From Danio rerio (lineage: Eukaryota; Chordata; Actinopteri; Cypriniformes; Danionidae), in NCBI RefSeq assembly GCF_049306965.1, contig NC_133196.1, positions 17,235,001-17,299,000 on the forward strand: a stretch of 64,000 nucleotides of DNA. The letters are read 5' to 3'. Shown in pieces: positions 12,057-23,866 of the stretch (the stretch's first letter is position 1; every line of letters begins with the position of its first letter). Below the pieces are notes generated by a model. It saw only the letters and a list, made by a program, of their open reading frames with translations. It had not been told where the DNA came from and did not search any database. Both the position numbers and the translations under genes were made by a program.

Positions 12057-12912
12057 AAGGTTGTGCAATTTGGGAAAATATCTAATTGAGATTTTTTTTT
12101 TTAAAATAAAGATTCAATTTTTTTTTAAAGATTTAATTTTGTAGTCAAGCTTCCGCTTAATATTCAGTATCGTAGCTTCCTACTGCTCAAATGCAGTGAG
12201 TGTTAGTTAAAAACTGAACTGAAAAGACATTAACAAACTCCAACTTTTATTCAAATATGTTTATAAATATTCAAAAATGAAACACTAATTTTTATCTTAA
12301 GCAAACAGTAGTGAGTTATGGCCTTAGTTATCTCCTGGTGCCTTCATGATGTTTTTTAAAATGGTGTAACAGCTGCAAACAACTCTGAAATTGTACTTTG
12401 GTGTTGCTAGCTACTATATTGAGTGTCCCAGGGAATACTTTTAGTTGACTTTAGCAAGACACTCCTCATATAGCTGCCTGTGGTGCTTTTTTTTAGGTGC
12501 TGGTTGTTGTATTTCCTCATGCTGTGGAAACAGTTCTGTGACAGCTCTTGCAAATGACCTGTTTGTGTTTGGTGCCTGTGACTTTGAAAGCAAAATATTC
12601 CCATATTCCCGATGTGCTGTTTTTCTTTCATATTAATTCGTCTGTTAATGTTTCTAAAGTGGCAGACGCCATCATCCCACTTGTCCGCGCTTTTCTGTTT
12701 GTTTGTTTTATTGTGGGTGTTCCGCAGTTTGGTTGCGCAATTCTGATTGGGCAGAACGAAAGTGTGCTCACTCAGTTGGCTAGTAAGACTGTCACACACA
12801 GATGGCAGTCATGAATTTGCTTAATATTTTTATATTGAAGCCTTCTGTGATTAGCTAATCGCAACGTTTCAAATCACGATTGCAATTCAATTTTGATTAA
12901 ACACACAATCCT
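12057..12912 (-). mobile_element. hAT transposon remnant with BED-finger fragment
   Basis: Ends AAGGTTGTGCAAT and CACACAATCCTA are degenerate inverted copies of the hAT-type AGGGCTGTGCGAT end. On the minus strand from the ATG at 12672, codons give MASATLETLTDEL, a stop, and then SGIWEYFAFKVTGTKHKQ followed by VICKSCHRTVSTA. The W-x-x-F/Y and C-x-x-C features are the first half of a BED zinc finger as found at the N-terminus of hAT transposases and ZBED proteins. The frame is broken and the catalytic part is absent. The related copy is at 54978-55507. Confidence 0.7.
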
Positions 12913-13492
12913 AGTTTACAATAAAAACGGTGGCAGCTTCTGGTTCATGTGGACTTTAAAACAGTTTCCTCCTATACAATATAATGCATTTCTTCAAAAC
13001 AAATAAAAACTGCTTATTATGAGTGATATTTTACATTCAACAAAATATCAAAATAAATGTGAAATCATCTGAAGTAAATTAACAAGGGGAAAGGAATTGC
13101 GTTTTTTTCTTGATATTCAACCGTTGATACAAACTTCTACATCCAACGGACAATTTTTAGAGGACAAAAAATTCTTTATAATGAAAAAAAAAAGTTTTTT
13201 TTTTGATTATTAAATATGTCTTTACTCTAAGAAGACAATGCCTCTTTTCAAAAGTGTTCATAGAAGTCTTCATTGTGGAGTGTAAAATTCATCTTCTGTG
13301 ACACTGCTGAGAGTAACCCAAATCATTTGGTGAAGTGATATGGTCATGACCTACCTGGAAAAACATTAAAGTAAAATAGTGGAGATCAAAATAAGCCCAA
13401 GTCATTGTGTGGTATTAGTCAAGCATTCTGTTATAGGACTTTAAGGTTGAATTTAGACCAGAGTTTTAACATTTCTGTTTTTATGACAACAG

Positions 13493-13578
13493 GCGGCACG
13501 GCTCATACTCCACAAACTCAAGCTCCTGATTGTGCCAGTGATACAAAAGGATTCTTGATGCCTCAAAGTTTTGCAAAG
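13493..13578 (+). other. Candidate 5' UTR exon of the first gcnt4 copy
   Basis: The acceptor ATGACAACAG (AG 13491-13492) and the donor CAAAG|GTATGG (GT 13579-13580) enclose 86 nt with higher GC than the flanks. A 72-nt intron with a TTTACCTTACAG acceptor then leads to the coding exon at 13651. Seventy-odd bases is near the minimum intron size in zebrafish. The exon would be untranslated if the ATG at 13652 is used. Confidence 0.5.
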
Positions 13579-13651
13579 GTATGGTATAATTAAAAAGATG
13601 TTAATGATGCATGTACGGTATGGAAAATGAGCTTTAATTTTACCTTACAGA

Positions 13652-14914
13652 ATGAAACCATTGAAGCTTCACCTGAAACTGAGAAATGTCATTTTTGTAT
13701 TTGGGACACTGGGACTTTTATGCACCACTGTCATATTTTTAAGAGGAAATGGAGAAAAACAAGAAGCAGGACTATCGTTGAGGCAGCAGCTGACAGTAAA
13801 ATATGGCATTAACTGCACTAAAATTTATGAAATGGAACCAGTGGAAGTGGGTAAATCCTTAGTCATCCGCAAGCAAAAAATCTACAAAGGATTAACTGAT
13901 GCAGCGATCGCAAATGCCACCATTGACTGCGAATGGTTTGTATCATCACAGGGCTACAATGACATTCAGGTCACTGAGTCCGAGCGTGAATTTCCTCTTG
14001 CTTACTCTTTAGTTGTTCATCAAGATGCCGCTCTTGTGGAAAGACTCCTGAGGGCCGTTTATGTGCCGCATAACATCTACTGCATACATTATGATCGAAA
14101 GTCTTCCACTGACTTTATGTTAGCAATGAACGGTCTGGCCCGCTGCATCCCAAACGTCTTCATTGCCTCAAAACTGGAGAGAGTTCAGTATGCAGGAATC
14201 TCACGACTCAGAGCGGATCTGAATTGTCTGTCAGACCTCCTCGATTCTGAGGTCAAGTGGAAGTACGTCATCAACCTGTGCGGTCAAGATTTCCCACTGC
14301 GGACAAACGCTGAGCTGGTGTCAGATCTGAAGGGTCTTAAAGGCAGAAACATGGTGGAAAGCAAGTGGCCTGGAGGAAAGAAAATCCGCTGGAGTGTTCA
14401 TCATCTGCTGAAAAATAATGATTCAGAGTACTACGATTTTCCAGTCAGTACTCCAGAGGAGAAACCTCCACCACCTCACAACATAGAGATGTTTGTAGGC
14501 AGCGCTTACTTCACTCTCTCAAGGGAATTTGTGTATTTTGTTCACTGGAGTTCCCTTGCCAAAGATTTCCTGGCTTGGTCTGAGGATACATTCTCACCTG
14601 ATGAACATTTCTGGGCAACTTTGGTTCGTGTGCCTGGAGTGCCTGGTGAGGTGCCGAGATCAGATCCGGAAATCTCCGAACTGATCAGTAAAACTCATCT
14701 GGTGAAGTGGTCATATTTAGAAAATGATCTTTACCCAGAATGCACTGGAGTCAGTGTGCGTTCTGTCTGTATTTATGGTGCTGCTGAGCTCAGATGGCTC
14801 TTAAACTACGGTCACTGGTTTGCTAATAAGGTGGATCCAACTGTGGACCCTGTTCTTATTGAATGTTTAGAAGAAAAACTTGAAGAAAAACGGCGGAGAC
14901 TCGCAGTGAATTGA
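13652..14914 (+). CDS. gcnt4: Core 2 beta-1,6-N-acetylglucosaminyltransferase, GCNT4 type, tandem copy 1
   Basis: Encodes 420 residues in one exon. The enzyme is expected to transfer GlcNAc from UDP-GlcNAc in beta-1,6 linkage to the GalNAc of core 1 O-glycans, making core 2 branches in the Golgi. Residues 1-11 are a short cytosolic tail, about 12-30 a signal anchor, then a stem and a GT14 catalytic domain from about 95. N-glycosylation sequons lie at N54 (NCT) and N88 (NAT). The nine luminal cysteines (55, 93, 144, 165, 192, 210, 364, 373, 405) have the spacing of the C2GnT family. The LCGQDFPL motif is at 209-216, and SPDEHFW (315-321) holds the likely catalytic base E318. WSY at 353-355 matches the acceptor-contacting W and Y of mouse C2GnT-L. 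The C-terminal AAELRW...GHWFANK segment fits GCNT4 better than GCNT1 or GCNT3. The acceptor AG ends at 13650, one base before the exon base preceding the ATG, which fixes the start. The protein lacks the C-terminal extension I recall in human GCNT4. The tandem partner is at 40256. Confidence 0.93.
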   Translation: MKPLKLHLKLRNVIFVFGTLGLLCTTVIFLRGNGEKQEAGLSLRQQLTVKYGINCTKIYEMEPVEVGKSLVIRKQKIYKGLTDAAIANATIDCEWFVSSQGYNDIQVTESEREFPLAYSLVVHQDAALVERLLRAVYVPHNIYCIHYDRKSSTDFMLAMNGLARCIPNVFIASKLERVQYAGISRLRADLNCLSDLLDSEVKWKYVINLCGQDFPLRTNAELVSDLKGLKGRNMVESKWPGGKKIRWSVHHLLKNNDSEYYDFPVSTPEEKPPPPHNIEMFVGSAYFTLSREFVYFVHWSSLAKDFLAWSEDTFSPDEHFWATLVRVPGVPGEVPRSDPEISELISKTHLVKWSYLENDLYPECTGVSVRSVCIYGAAELRWLLNYGHWFANKVDPTVDPVLIECLEEKLEEKRRRLAVN

Positions 14915-15542
14915 CCTCGTTTTCATCATTGAGGAATTGTTTTGGAATTTAAAACAAAGTTGAGCCATTTATTGCGGAAAGTAGTTTAAAAATGCACTTT
15001 ATGTTGTTATACAGTAAAAGTGTTCCTGAAGATGTGATTTAGCCAACATGATGTGCAATTCTCTTGTTATGATTTGATGAGACAAAATGTGAATTTTATT
15101 ATGTGGGTTTGCATTTACACACTGTTTTCAACAACAACAACAAAAAGAAAAACTATATATTTATTTTCATTTACTTTAGGGACATGAGAATGCACACTTT
15201 TTTAAAAAGCAGAAGGTTAAAAACATGATGCATAAACATCCATGCACACAAAAGCAAGTTTATAAATGAGTGTGTTCAGTCTTCAAGCATGTGTGTGTGA
15301 GAACTTGACAAAACAACAATGCTGGACTACAGAGCACTCGTGTTTAAAAATATATGATATGTTAAATTCCTATTACAATTTCATATTATACATTTTATTT
15401 GGGATTCTTATCGTGTTAGAATTTTTTTTATTCTCTGGTTGGAAAATCTTAAATTGTGTCATCTATGTTGGCGTGGGTTTCCTCGGGGTGCTTCAGTTTC
15501 CCCTAAAGTCCAAAGACATGCACTATAGGGGAATTGAATAAA
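14915..15542 (+). other. Putative 3' UTR of gcnt4 copy 1, with poly(A) signal in a DANA SINE
   Basis: No canonical AATAAA is seen between the stop and 15536. The first one (15537-15542) lies inside a DANA SINE in sense orientation. The stretch between is AT-rich and otherwise unremarkable. Confidence 0.4.
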
Positions 15543-15723
15543 CTAAATTGTCCACAGTGTATGTAAATGAGTGTGTGTAGATGTTTCCCAGTACTGGGTT
15601 GCAGCTGAAAGTCCATCCGCTGCGTAAAACATACACTGGAATAGTTGGCAGTTCATTCCGCTGTGATGACTTCTAAAATAGAGACTAAGTCAAAAAAAAA
15701 AAAAAACTGAATGAATGAATGAA
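15471..15723 (+). mobile_element. DANA SINE, 5'-truncated
   Basis: Contains GTGGGTTTCCTCGGGGTGCT, CAAAGACATGCACTAT, AAATTGTCCACAGTGTATG, GGTTGCAGCTG and CATCCGCTGCGTAAAACAT, the body of the DANA SINE. It ends in an A run and a TGAA repeat. The tRNA-like head is missing. Confidence 0.9.
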
Positions 15724-16012
15724 ATTGTGTCATCAAGCTTGACAATCTACTCTCAGGTCTGTTACCAGCAACCGACTATGCACAGCTAATGAGTTAGCTC
15801 AAACAAACTGGATTATTAACGAGTCACTTGCACTATAACTGGTAATGCTCTGTGATGCTTTTTTTGTTTTTTGGTCTCTGTAATGCTGCTTGAAGTTCCT
15901 GTAAATATCATGTTGGACGACAGTCTGTAATTACTTTTACATTTTTTAAAAACATCTTCAGGGGCCATTTTAGTCTCTCATAACGTTTGATCACAAGTTT
16001 GATTATGATCAC

Positions 16013-16288
<276 letters not shown>

Positions 16289-17480
16289 TGTTAATTGTCA
16301 GAGAAAAATTTGCTTGTTTTGCATCTGACTATGCAGGAATAATGCAAATGAAGTAAACACAACCCCATAAAAAAGTAGAACTAGACGACATTTGCATGTT
16401 GCAATTCCTCATTTTACTGGTTTTGGTTTTGAAGGCTTGTGAATGATGGAGCTGTTTTCTGTAATCTGTCATTTCTGTACTTTACAGCAATTTTGCACTG
16501 TGCTTATCTAGCATTTGATAAATAACTACTGCCATGTTCAATAGAAAATCTATTTTTGCATTTGGCCAAACTGTCCTTTATTTTTAAAGCATTCCCTTTT
16601 GATGAGAGAAAAAAGAATGCTCCTTATTTTCACTTTACATTTTTTCCATGGAAGTTTTTCAAATTTCGTAAAATTTAAAGGTTTGGGTTTATAATCCTTT
16701 TTATAATCATTCCTGCTTTTCTGATATAATGATTAATTTGATAAAATAACTATTTGATACTGCTAACCTAAAATATCTTTGTTTTATTTGTTTATTGATA
16801 AAATTGTTGAGTGCATATTTTTGAAATTTTGCTTACTGAATGTAATAAATTATCATAAAAAGGGGTATATTGTAGTAGTGTTTTCAATATATAGTGAAAC
16901 ACTAAGGTCCTGACCATTCTTGTACTGACCAATTGTTTTCTATTGTTTATACGCAGAGCAGAATGATTTGGCATAAAATCTAAATCTTGATTAATAAACA
17001 ATTTATTTATTTGTTTATTTATTTGTTGCCCTCCTCATGATAAGTTGTGTATAGTAAATATGCATTATATAACAAGTAGTGTCTGCTATATAACAAAAAC
17101 AGCATCTGCTGTTTATGATTATTTTTTGAAAATCAATGTTGACCAACTGAAATAAAAACACATGTTGCCTAAAACCAACAGTCACTATTTTTTCTTATAA
17201 AAAAGTGAAAATGAATAACTATTACTTTTGGAAAGTAAATAATTCATTTTCAATGTTTTTTCATATTAAAAGTAGATAATAAGCCGTATCTTATCTAAAT
17301 AAAATAACTCTTAAAATACTGTTTATTTCCATTGTAACATTTCTCTATTGTATTTGTCTTTTTATTCATGAATTAGATTTTATGCTGACGCACACACCGA
17401 CAGAATCATCCCAAACACAACAATTATAGATTCTTTCCAAATAGATATTCAAGTCATTTGGTGAAATTGTATTCATATTG
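16289..17480. other. Intergenic, nothing recognised
   Basis: AT-rich, with no supported gene or repeat family. Short TTTA-type repeats occur near 17003-17030. Confidence 0.4.

Positions 17481-17552
<72 letters not shown>
17481..17552. repeat. (AT)n microsatellite
   Basis: About 36 AT units. Confidence 0.97.
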
Positions 17553-17554
<2 letters not shown>

Positions 17555-17914
17555 TTTGAATAAAATAACACGTGGATATCCTGTAAATAATATTTTAAAC
17601 AGTGCATTTCTTGCATCTTCTGTAAACAAATATTTTTATGTAAATAATAATTTTAATGTAATGGAAAATATGCATCTCTGGCGCAGCTTCCAATCATCAT
17701 CAATATAGTGCAAAGTACGACTCAAGAATGGATTCATCGTTCTTGTCACAAGGAAGACACTGACAGCAGAGATGTGGTCATAAACAGGTGGATGGTCAAA
17801 GGCAGGCAGCAGACAACTTAAAACAAACAAAACAAAGCAAAGACCGGTGCAAGACAAGACAAGGGAACCGCGTCTTAATGTTCACAGTGACTGTATAACA
17901 AGCCTCAGCAACTG

Positions 17915-17916
<2 letters not shown>

Positions 17917-18007
<91 letters not shown>
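17917..18007. repeat. (TG)n microsatellite
   Basis: About 45 uninterrupted TG units, a potential Z-DNA former. Confidence 0.97.
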
Positions 18008-18009
<2 letters not shown>

Positions 18010-19388
18010 ACTTTTAAAGTCCATGTAATCAGTTCTGAACAGCTTTAGCTGTGTATGTTAGCAATCAGTGGGAAGCCGGAACAGGTGTGAGTGTGTGGTG
18101 CATGACTGGATCTTGTTGTCCATATACCGGCAGATTTGTAATTCTATGTGATTTGTGAGTTGTCAGATGTGGCAGCAGAAGAATAAACATGAGGTCATGT
18201 GACTCCACACATGGTAGGGAAAAAAATGTAAAAAATTGACCTGGAAAAATTAGATCGATTATATGTTCTGAATGTCGATTCCTTTTCAATTTATTGCCCA
18301 GCCCTCAGTGTATCACCAGAAACCATTTTGTTTTGCATGTGTTTTTTTTTTGTTTGCCTCTTAAAGTGTTGGAAGCTGTTGACTTGCATTTTCTAAATCA
18401 TTATAGACCACACCTAAAAATCTTCCATAAATACTCTACTGAAGTAAAAAAAAAAAAAAGTATATCTACTGTATATCTTCTATGACCCGACGGTGAATAA
18501 ACTAGCAACAAATTAATATTGTTGTGTGAAAAATCCCTTGAACATTTCTAATTCTTTTAGAGTTTGTCGCTCCATTTGAGACTTGTACATGTTTGAATTC
18601 AGCTCGTAGGGGTCTGCATTCTAGATCCTGATGACACTCAAGCAAAGAGCTGCTTGTTTGTTGTCATCCGGCATGAATTCAATGAGATTCATATGACTGA
18701 AGCATGTGATGAGTCTCTGAAAGAAGACTCGCAGAGGAGAACAGGTTAGGAAAAGATGACAAGAATGCTTTCACAGTGTTTCAAGTGATATCATTATTTG
18801 AATAATTTGCATATTTGTGTGGGGTGTGGGTTGGGGGTTCGGGTGGCTTTGTGCGTGATGTGGTCAAAGGTAAATCTATTTCAGTTGTTGTAAAGAATGT
18901 CTGAAGTAAAGAATGTCTGAAGATTCTGTATGGCCACTTATGTAAAATCAATTTTAAAAATTATCTAAAATATTTGCATATGCTTCACATATAGTCAAAT
19001 AAACATTCTTGTCCAGGCACTGGCTTAACTTGACTTAAGGTGCCAGGTGAGGGCCAAAGTATAGTGTTTTGCTAGATGCAAGGGCTTTGGTGACATCACA
19101 GATGATATGCAAATTCATTTCCTTTTTAAATGTCAAAAAAACCCATTTATTTTGCTACGCTGGGTTAAGTTACATTTTATTATTTGTGGTTGAGATTGTT
19201 TTACCTGCTTTCCATGAACCTAAAGAGCAGATGTGCAAATTGTGTGTGTGTGTGTGTGACCTAGTTAAAGCACACTTCAAACTGCATTCACAAATGTAGT
19301 TTATATGCATGTATGTAAAAATATAAAATAAAACAATGTATCCCCCAAAAAATCTCAAGAATTGTATTGTTTCAGCTCATTCTAAGTA
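18008..19388. other. Intergenic, nothing recognised
   Basis: No supported gene. A short TG run lies at about 19240-19257. The segment 18590-18745 is less AT-rich than its surroundings, but no reading frame or splice pair supports an exon. Confidence 0.35.
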
Positions 19389-20185
19389 CACGACCTGACG
19401 AAAGTGTTGTCACCTATCCAAGTTTTATCCAAATAATACCTTGACTTCTAGGTAATGATTTAGTATCAGAAGTGCCTCAATATTACGCTTATTTTACCAA
19501 AATAAAATGTGACCACGACTTGATTTTATTTAATTTAATTAGGAAAGTAAGGTCTGACTTTGCTTAGACAAAAGTCTTGTCATTTAACAGAAATAATGTA
19601 CAATATAGAATATAAAGTGATGGTGCAGCGGAAAACGAAATAATATTGTGTATGACTCCCATGAGCTTGGACGATCATCCATCCATCTCTGCAACGACTC
19701 AAATAACTTTTTAATCAAGTCATCTGGAATGCCAAAGAAAGCATTTCTTACCAGACTCCCAGAGTTTATCAAGATTCTTTGGATTCATCCTGAACACCTT
19801 CATCTTACCCCAGACATGCTCAATAATGTTTATGTCTGGTGACTGGGTTGGCACCTTGACCTTTTTTGCTTTCAGGAACTTTGATGTGGAGGCTGAAGTA
19901 TGAGAAGGAGCGCTATCCTGCTGAAGATTTTGCCCTCTCCTGTGGTTTGTAATGTAATGGGCAGCACAAATGTATTGATAGCTCAGACTGTTGATGTTGA
20001 AATATTGAGTCCATGCGGGCTCCAATAGGTCTTCTGCAGTATTTGTTTTGATTGGGATGCGTTCCACAAATGATTCATCAGAAAAATCTACCTTCTGACA
20101 CTTTTCCAAATGATCAAATAGAAGTCAAGTTATTATTTGTTGCTCTTACAACTGGGATTAACGACTAGACTTTTGTCAGGTAGTG
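19389..20185 (-). mobile_element. Tc1-like transposon, internally deleted, with transposase C-terminus
   Basis: Ends ACGACCTGACGAAAGT and GACTTTTGTCAGGTAGTG are inverted and flanked by TA (19387-19388, 20186-20187). The minus strand (20109 down to 19720) encodes VDFSDESF, LQQDSAPSHTS and PDINIIEHVWGKMK, the second and third acidic blocks of the Tc1 DDE domain. About 31 residues separate the last D and E, against 34 or more in active relatives, and the usual LDWP block is shortened to P. The helix-turn-helix N-terminus is missing, so this copy cannot be autonomous. Confidence 0.9.
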
Positions 20186-20187
20186 TA

Positions 20188-21476
20188 ATTTTCATTTTTT
20201 TTTTTTTATATTTTTGAGTGTACATAATTAAGTTGTCCCCTAAAAACTCAAGAATTGTGTAGATTTAGCTAAATTTAACATATGTAAGTTGGAACAAGCA
20301 GAAAAAAACCTTTTTTTTTTAAAATCAATTAAAAAATCTGCTAAATGAGAAATTGTGTCAAATGTAGTGTTTCTGTTTTGAAGGTGTACTATGAATTTAT
20401 GGAGTTTTCAAGTTGTTTTGTAACAAAAGTTGTTTCGTAAGACAAGAAAACTGCATGACAAAAATAAGTAAAGCGAAGGTTCTGTTATTGTGTGTCTCAA
20501 CACTCACCCTGTGGCTTGTCTGTTTCCATAACGTATTTCCTGTACTTCACTCTCAAATTGCATCGGTGTGAGCTTGAAAACAATTCAGAGCTTCTGATGA
20601 AGCAGGGGAGTGCCTCACACTTTTACAACAGTGCTGTATGTTACAGTTCACTTTGCACTTTAAAGCACACTTTTGAGAATGTTTGCAGTGTTAATAGTGG
20701 TGCTTCTATCCATAAATGCGATTCAAATGGCCACCTTTTACTCAGGTTTTGAGCCATGTGTGTTTGTATTGTCAACAAAAAAGAAACTACGTCACAGAAG
20801 CCATTATTAACATATACAATATTAAAGCTTTTCAGTTAGCACGAGATTGTTTTAAAATGTAGTTGTCAAACACTTAAGTTGTTCTTGGCCTAAAGCCAAT
20901 CAAAATCAACATGGCCTGTACAGTATCAAACTCATTTGATCAAGAACAAAACGACTATTAAATAAGTTGTCCATAAACATTTTTGTGAGGACAGCATCTA
21001 TTCAGAAAGTTGCTGTAGAGTTGTGAGAAACAAAAGTTTACTATGTTATGTTTGCTCAAGTTTAGTTCAATTTACTTCATCTTTTTGGTCATGAGATCAA
21101 CATGTTTGTTGTGCTTTAAATTGTAGAGACCCAATATTAAATAAACATCCCCATAGATAGCACAAATGAAAGTAGTTTACACCATATTTCACAACTGTTT
21201 TGAAAAGAGCTAAGAATTGAGATAAATCAGAAGATGCTAATTTAACTGAAGGTAATCTTTACTTATATGATAATACATTAATACACAGAGATCTCACTGA
21301 AACCTCACAAAAAGATTCAGCAGCATGTGGATACGTCCAGATGAATGAAATGAGCAAAATTATGCTATGCATTTTCACTTCCAACGTTTTGCAAAATATA
21401 CACTTGTACATTTTGTAAAATGTCCTAAGTTGGCACGAACGTGTTTGATAGTATAACTGACAAATAACCAAATTTA
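20188..21476. other. Intergenic, nothing recognised
   Basis: No gene or repeat family is supported here. Confidence 0.35.
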
Positions 21477-21655
21477 AAGGGCACATATGATGAAAATTAA
21501 CTTTTGGAAGCTGTTTGGACAAATCTGTGAGCAGTTATAGTGTGTCCACATTCATATTAGAGTGATAGAAACAAAGTAAGTCTCTCTTTATATTTCCTGA
21601 TGTTAAAATAAGATCCAAATTCCTGCAATGCTAAGGCCCACATCAACTTGTTGTA
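21477..21655. mobile_element. Fragment of a TTAA-type element
   Basis: The start AAAGGGCACATATGATGAAA and the following AGCTGTTTGGACA match, in order, the reverse complement of the right end of the element at 57604-58562. Only one end is present. Confidence 0.65.
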
Positions 21656-21703
21656 GGAGTTTGGTTTTTCCCATCCAACGAATTAATTGACAGCCGAATA
21701 TTA

Positions 21704-22724
21704 CAGTTTTTCTCAGTCGCTTTGGTGCATTTCTCACTAAGCTATTTACATTTGCACAACAGTTAATGCATTTCTCAAAACAGTTAGCCATTTGTGCACA
21801 TCCTAGTAGCAGTTTCTCATTCTTTTCAACAAATTGTGAATGCTTTTGGACAAGCATCGGTTGCTTTCATACAACTCTCTGCTATTTATAACATTATCAT
21901 TTGCTTATGTCATGTCAGTCAAAATGAACTAAACTTGTAAATGCTGAATAGTCATTCTATATAAAACTAATAGTCCTCATTACTTGAGTCATTACATACA
22001 AAAATGGTGAACTAGTTGTCAAAATCTGTCAAACTAAATTTATAAAACAAATTTAAATCTTTTTTTCCGGAAAGTGTCTTTAAAATTGAACAATTTGATG
22101 AATGATTTACAGACCTGTGTATGTTGTAGGCTCAGTTCCAATATGTACTGCAATATTGTGTACAGTTGTGCACAGCTCTACCCAAAGGGAGTTTATGTTT
22201 GTTGTAAATAAGGGTGTATTTATTCTTTTGCACAATGCTGTGAATGAATTAGAATTGTAAAGAGCAAATGCAGTAAAAATGTGTAACATACATATTTAGT
22301 GTCTTGTACTCAGATAACTCACTCAATGCAGTGATGCCTCACTTTACTGTAGTTTTCAAATGGCTGTGCAAATAGTCTATAGTGCTGTCTTGAGCATTTT
22401 CAGGACGTGTCACCAAAATCTGACTATTTTTTCATTGAAAAAATGTACAGAGTAAACTGTCATAATGAAAACATGACTAAGCCATTTGACTATCGTGTTC
22501 ATAAACAATGGTGTCAGGACTTTTCATTTTGATGATACTGACACTTTGATTGACATGAATACTTGCTTTTGAGGAATAAACTGTCCATTTTGAGCATGTG
22601 ACGCGCTTTTGCAGGTTATCAGCTAGGTTTGGTAGTTTGCACTAATTGTTTTGAGAAATGCATTAACTGTTGTGCAAATGTACATAGTGTAGTGAGAAAT
22701 GCACCAAAGCGACTGAGAAAACTG
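21704..22724. mobile_element. 1-kb TA-flanked DNA transposon with about 90-bp inverted ends
   Basis: The left end CAGTTTTTCTCAGTCGCTTT is the inverse of the right end ...AAAGCGACTGAGAAAACTG, and the pairing continues about 85-90 bp through GCATTTCTCACTA, TTTGCACAACAGTTAATGCA and CTCAAAACAGTTAG. TA lies on each side (21702-21703, 22725-22726), as for Tc1/mariner. The 840-bp interior has no transposase frame. Confidence 0.88.
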
Positions 22725-22726
22725 TA

Positions 22727-23511
22727 ACATGTCTTCACATGTAGAATTTTCATTTTTGTATGAACTGAATGAATGAATGAATTATAGTGATATTAGTTTG
22801 ACACTTCAACATGTTATTGCTCTCTCTACACACCACAAAATGACGGAGAGATTTGTCTTTGAAGATAACGTGTTTTTGTTCTCCGTATCTGCATTCTTTT
22901 TAAAAATGTGGTTGTGCTGCTTTTTTGCTCATGCACTGTGCTGTTTGTTTAAACTGCAGTACCTCATCAATCTAAATAAACCTGCTTTCTGTCTTTTCAG
23001 GAATTGTTCTTTGTTATCACTGCATATACCCACATAATAGTAAATACTATATTTTGGGAACATAAAGCACTTGAATTAAGCTGTGCTAATTCTGTAGCTG
23101 TTATGGAAAACATAAACATTGTTATTTTTATTTTATTTGATAAAATTACCCAATGGTCGACTAAGTTTTCTTCAACTACATGTTCTTCATACTTCAATAC
23201 TCTCGAAAATAAAGGTACAAAATCTGTCTGTAGGGGATATATGTTTTCCAAAGGTATATTTTTGTTCCTAACAGGTCCGGTACATATTAATAACTAAACA
23301 GTACAAATGTGCACCTCACAGTAACCTAAAGGTTCAAAAGTGAACCTTAAAACGTACAAAAGTGTACCATAAAGGTATTAACGTCCCAGTATAGCTGATT
23401 TTTGCACCTTTATTTCTGAGTGTGTACGCCACAGTATATCAGTTAAACCTACAGTATGTTGTACAAATTATTAGCAAAGAAATAATATGTACGGTAAATA
23501 ATATTATTTCC
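22727..23511. other. Intergenic; short repeat-like segment at 23200-23430
   Basis: Motifs AAAGGTACAAAA, AAAAGTGTACCATAAAGGTA and TGCACCTTTATTTCTGAGTG near 23210-23425 are typical of a dispersed zebrafish element, but I cannot define its ends. The rest is unremarkable. Confidence 0.35.
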
Positions 23512-23826
23512 CTGCTGAAAAAAAAAAAAAAAACAGCTTAAACCAGCCAAAGCTGGTTGGCTGGTTTTACCTGGTTGACTAGCCTGGTTTTAGAAGGATT
23601 TTGGCCACTTCCAGGCTGGTTTTCAGCTATTTCCAGCCTGGTCTTATCTGGTCAGGCTGGAAAATGACCAGCTAAAACCAGCTTGACCAGCCTGGTTTAA
23701 GCTGGACATAGCTGGTTTTAGATAGTCATCTTCCAGCCTGACCAGCTAAGACGAGGCAACGGCTGGAAACCAGCCTGGAAGTGGCCAAAACCCCTCTAAA
23801 ACCAGCCTGGTTGACCCAGCTAAAAC
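23512..23826. mobile_element. CCAGC/GCTGG-rich palindromic element
   Basis: Dense repeats of CCAGCC and GCTGG in both orientations: left GCTTAAACCAGCC and GCCACTTCCAGGCTGG, right CCAGCCTGGAAGTGGCC and AACCAGCCTGG. The whole 315 bp is an imperfect palindrome and is much more GC-rich than its flanks. Confidence 0.75.
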
Positions 23827-23866
23827 TAAGTATTAATTAATACAGGTTAAACACTTCAGGATTTAT

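Noticed and set aside
12445-12814. Plus-strand open frames over the hAT remnant
   Set aside because: The meaningful signal is on the minus strand (BED-finger codons); the plus frames are shadows.
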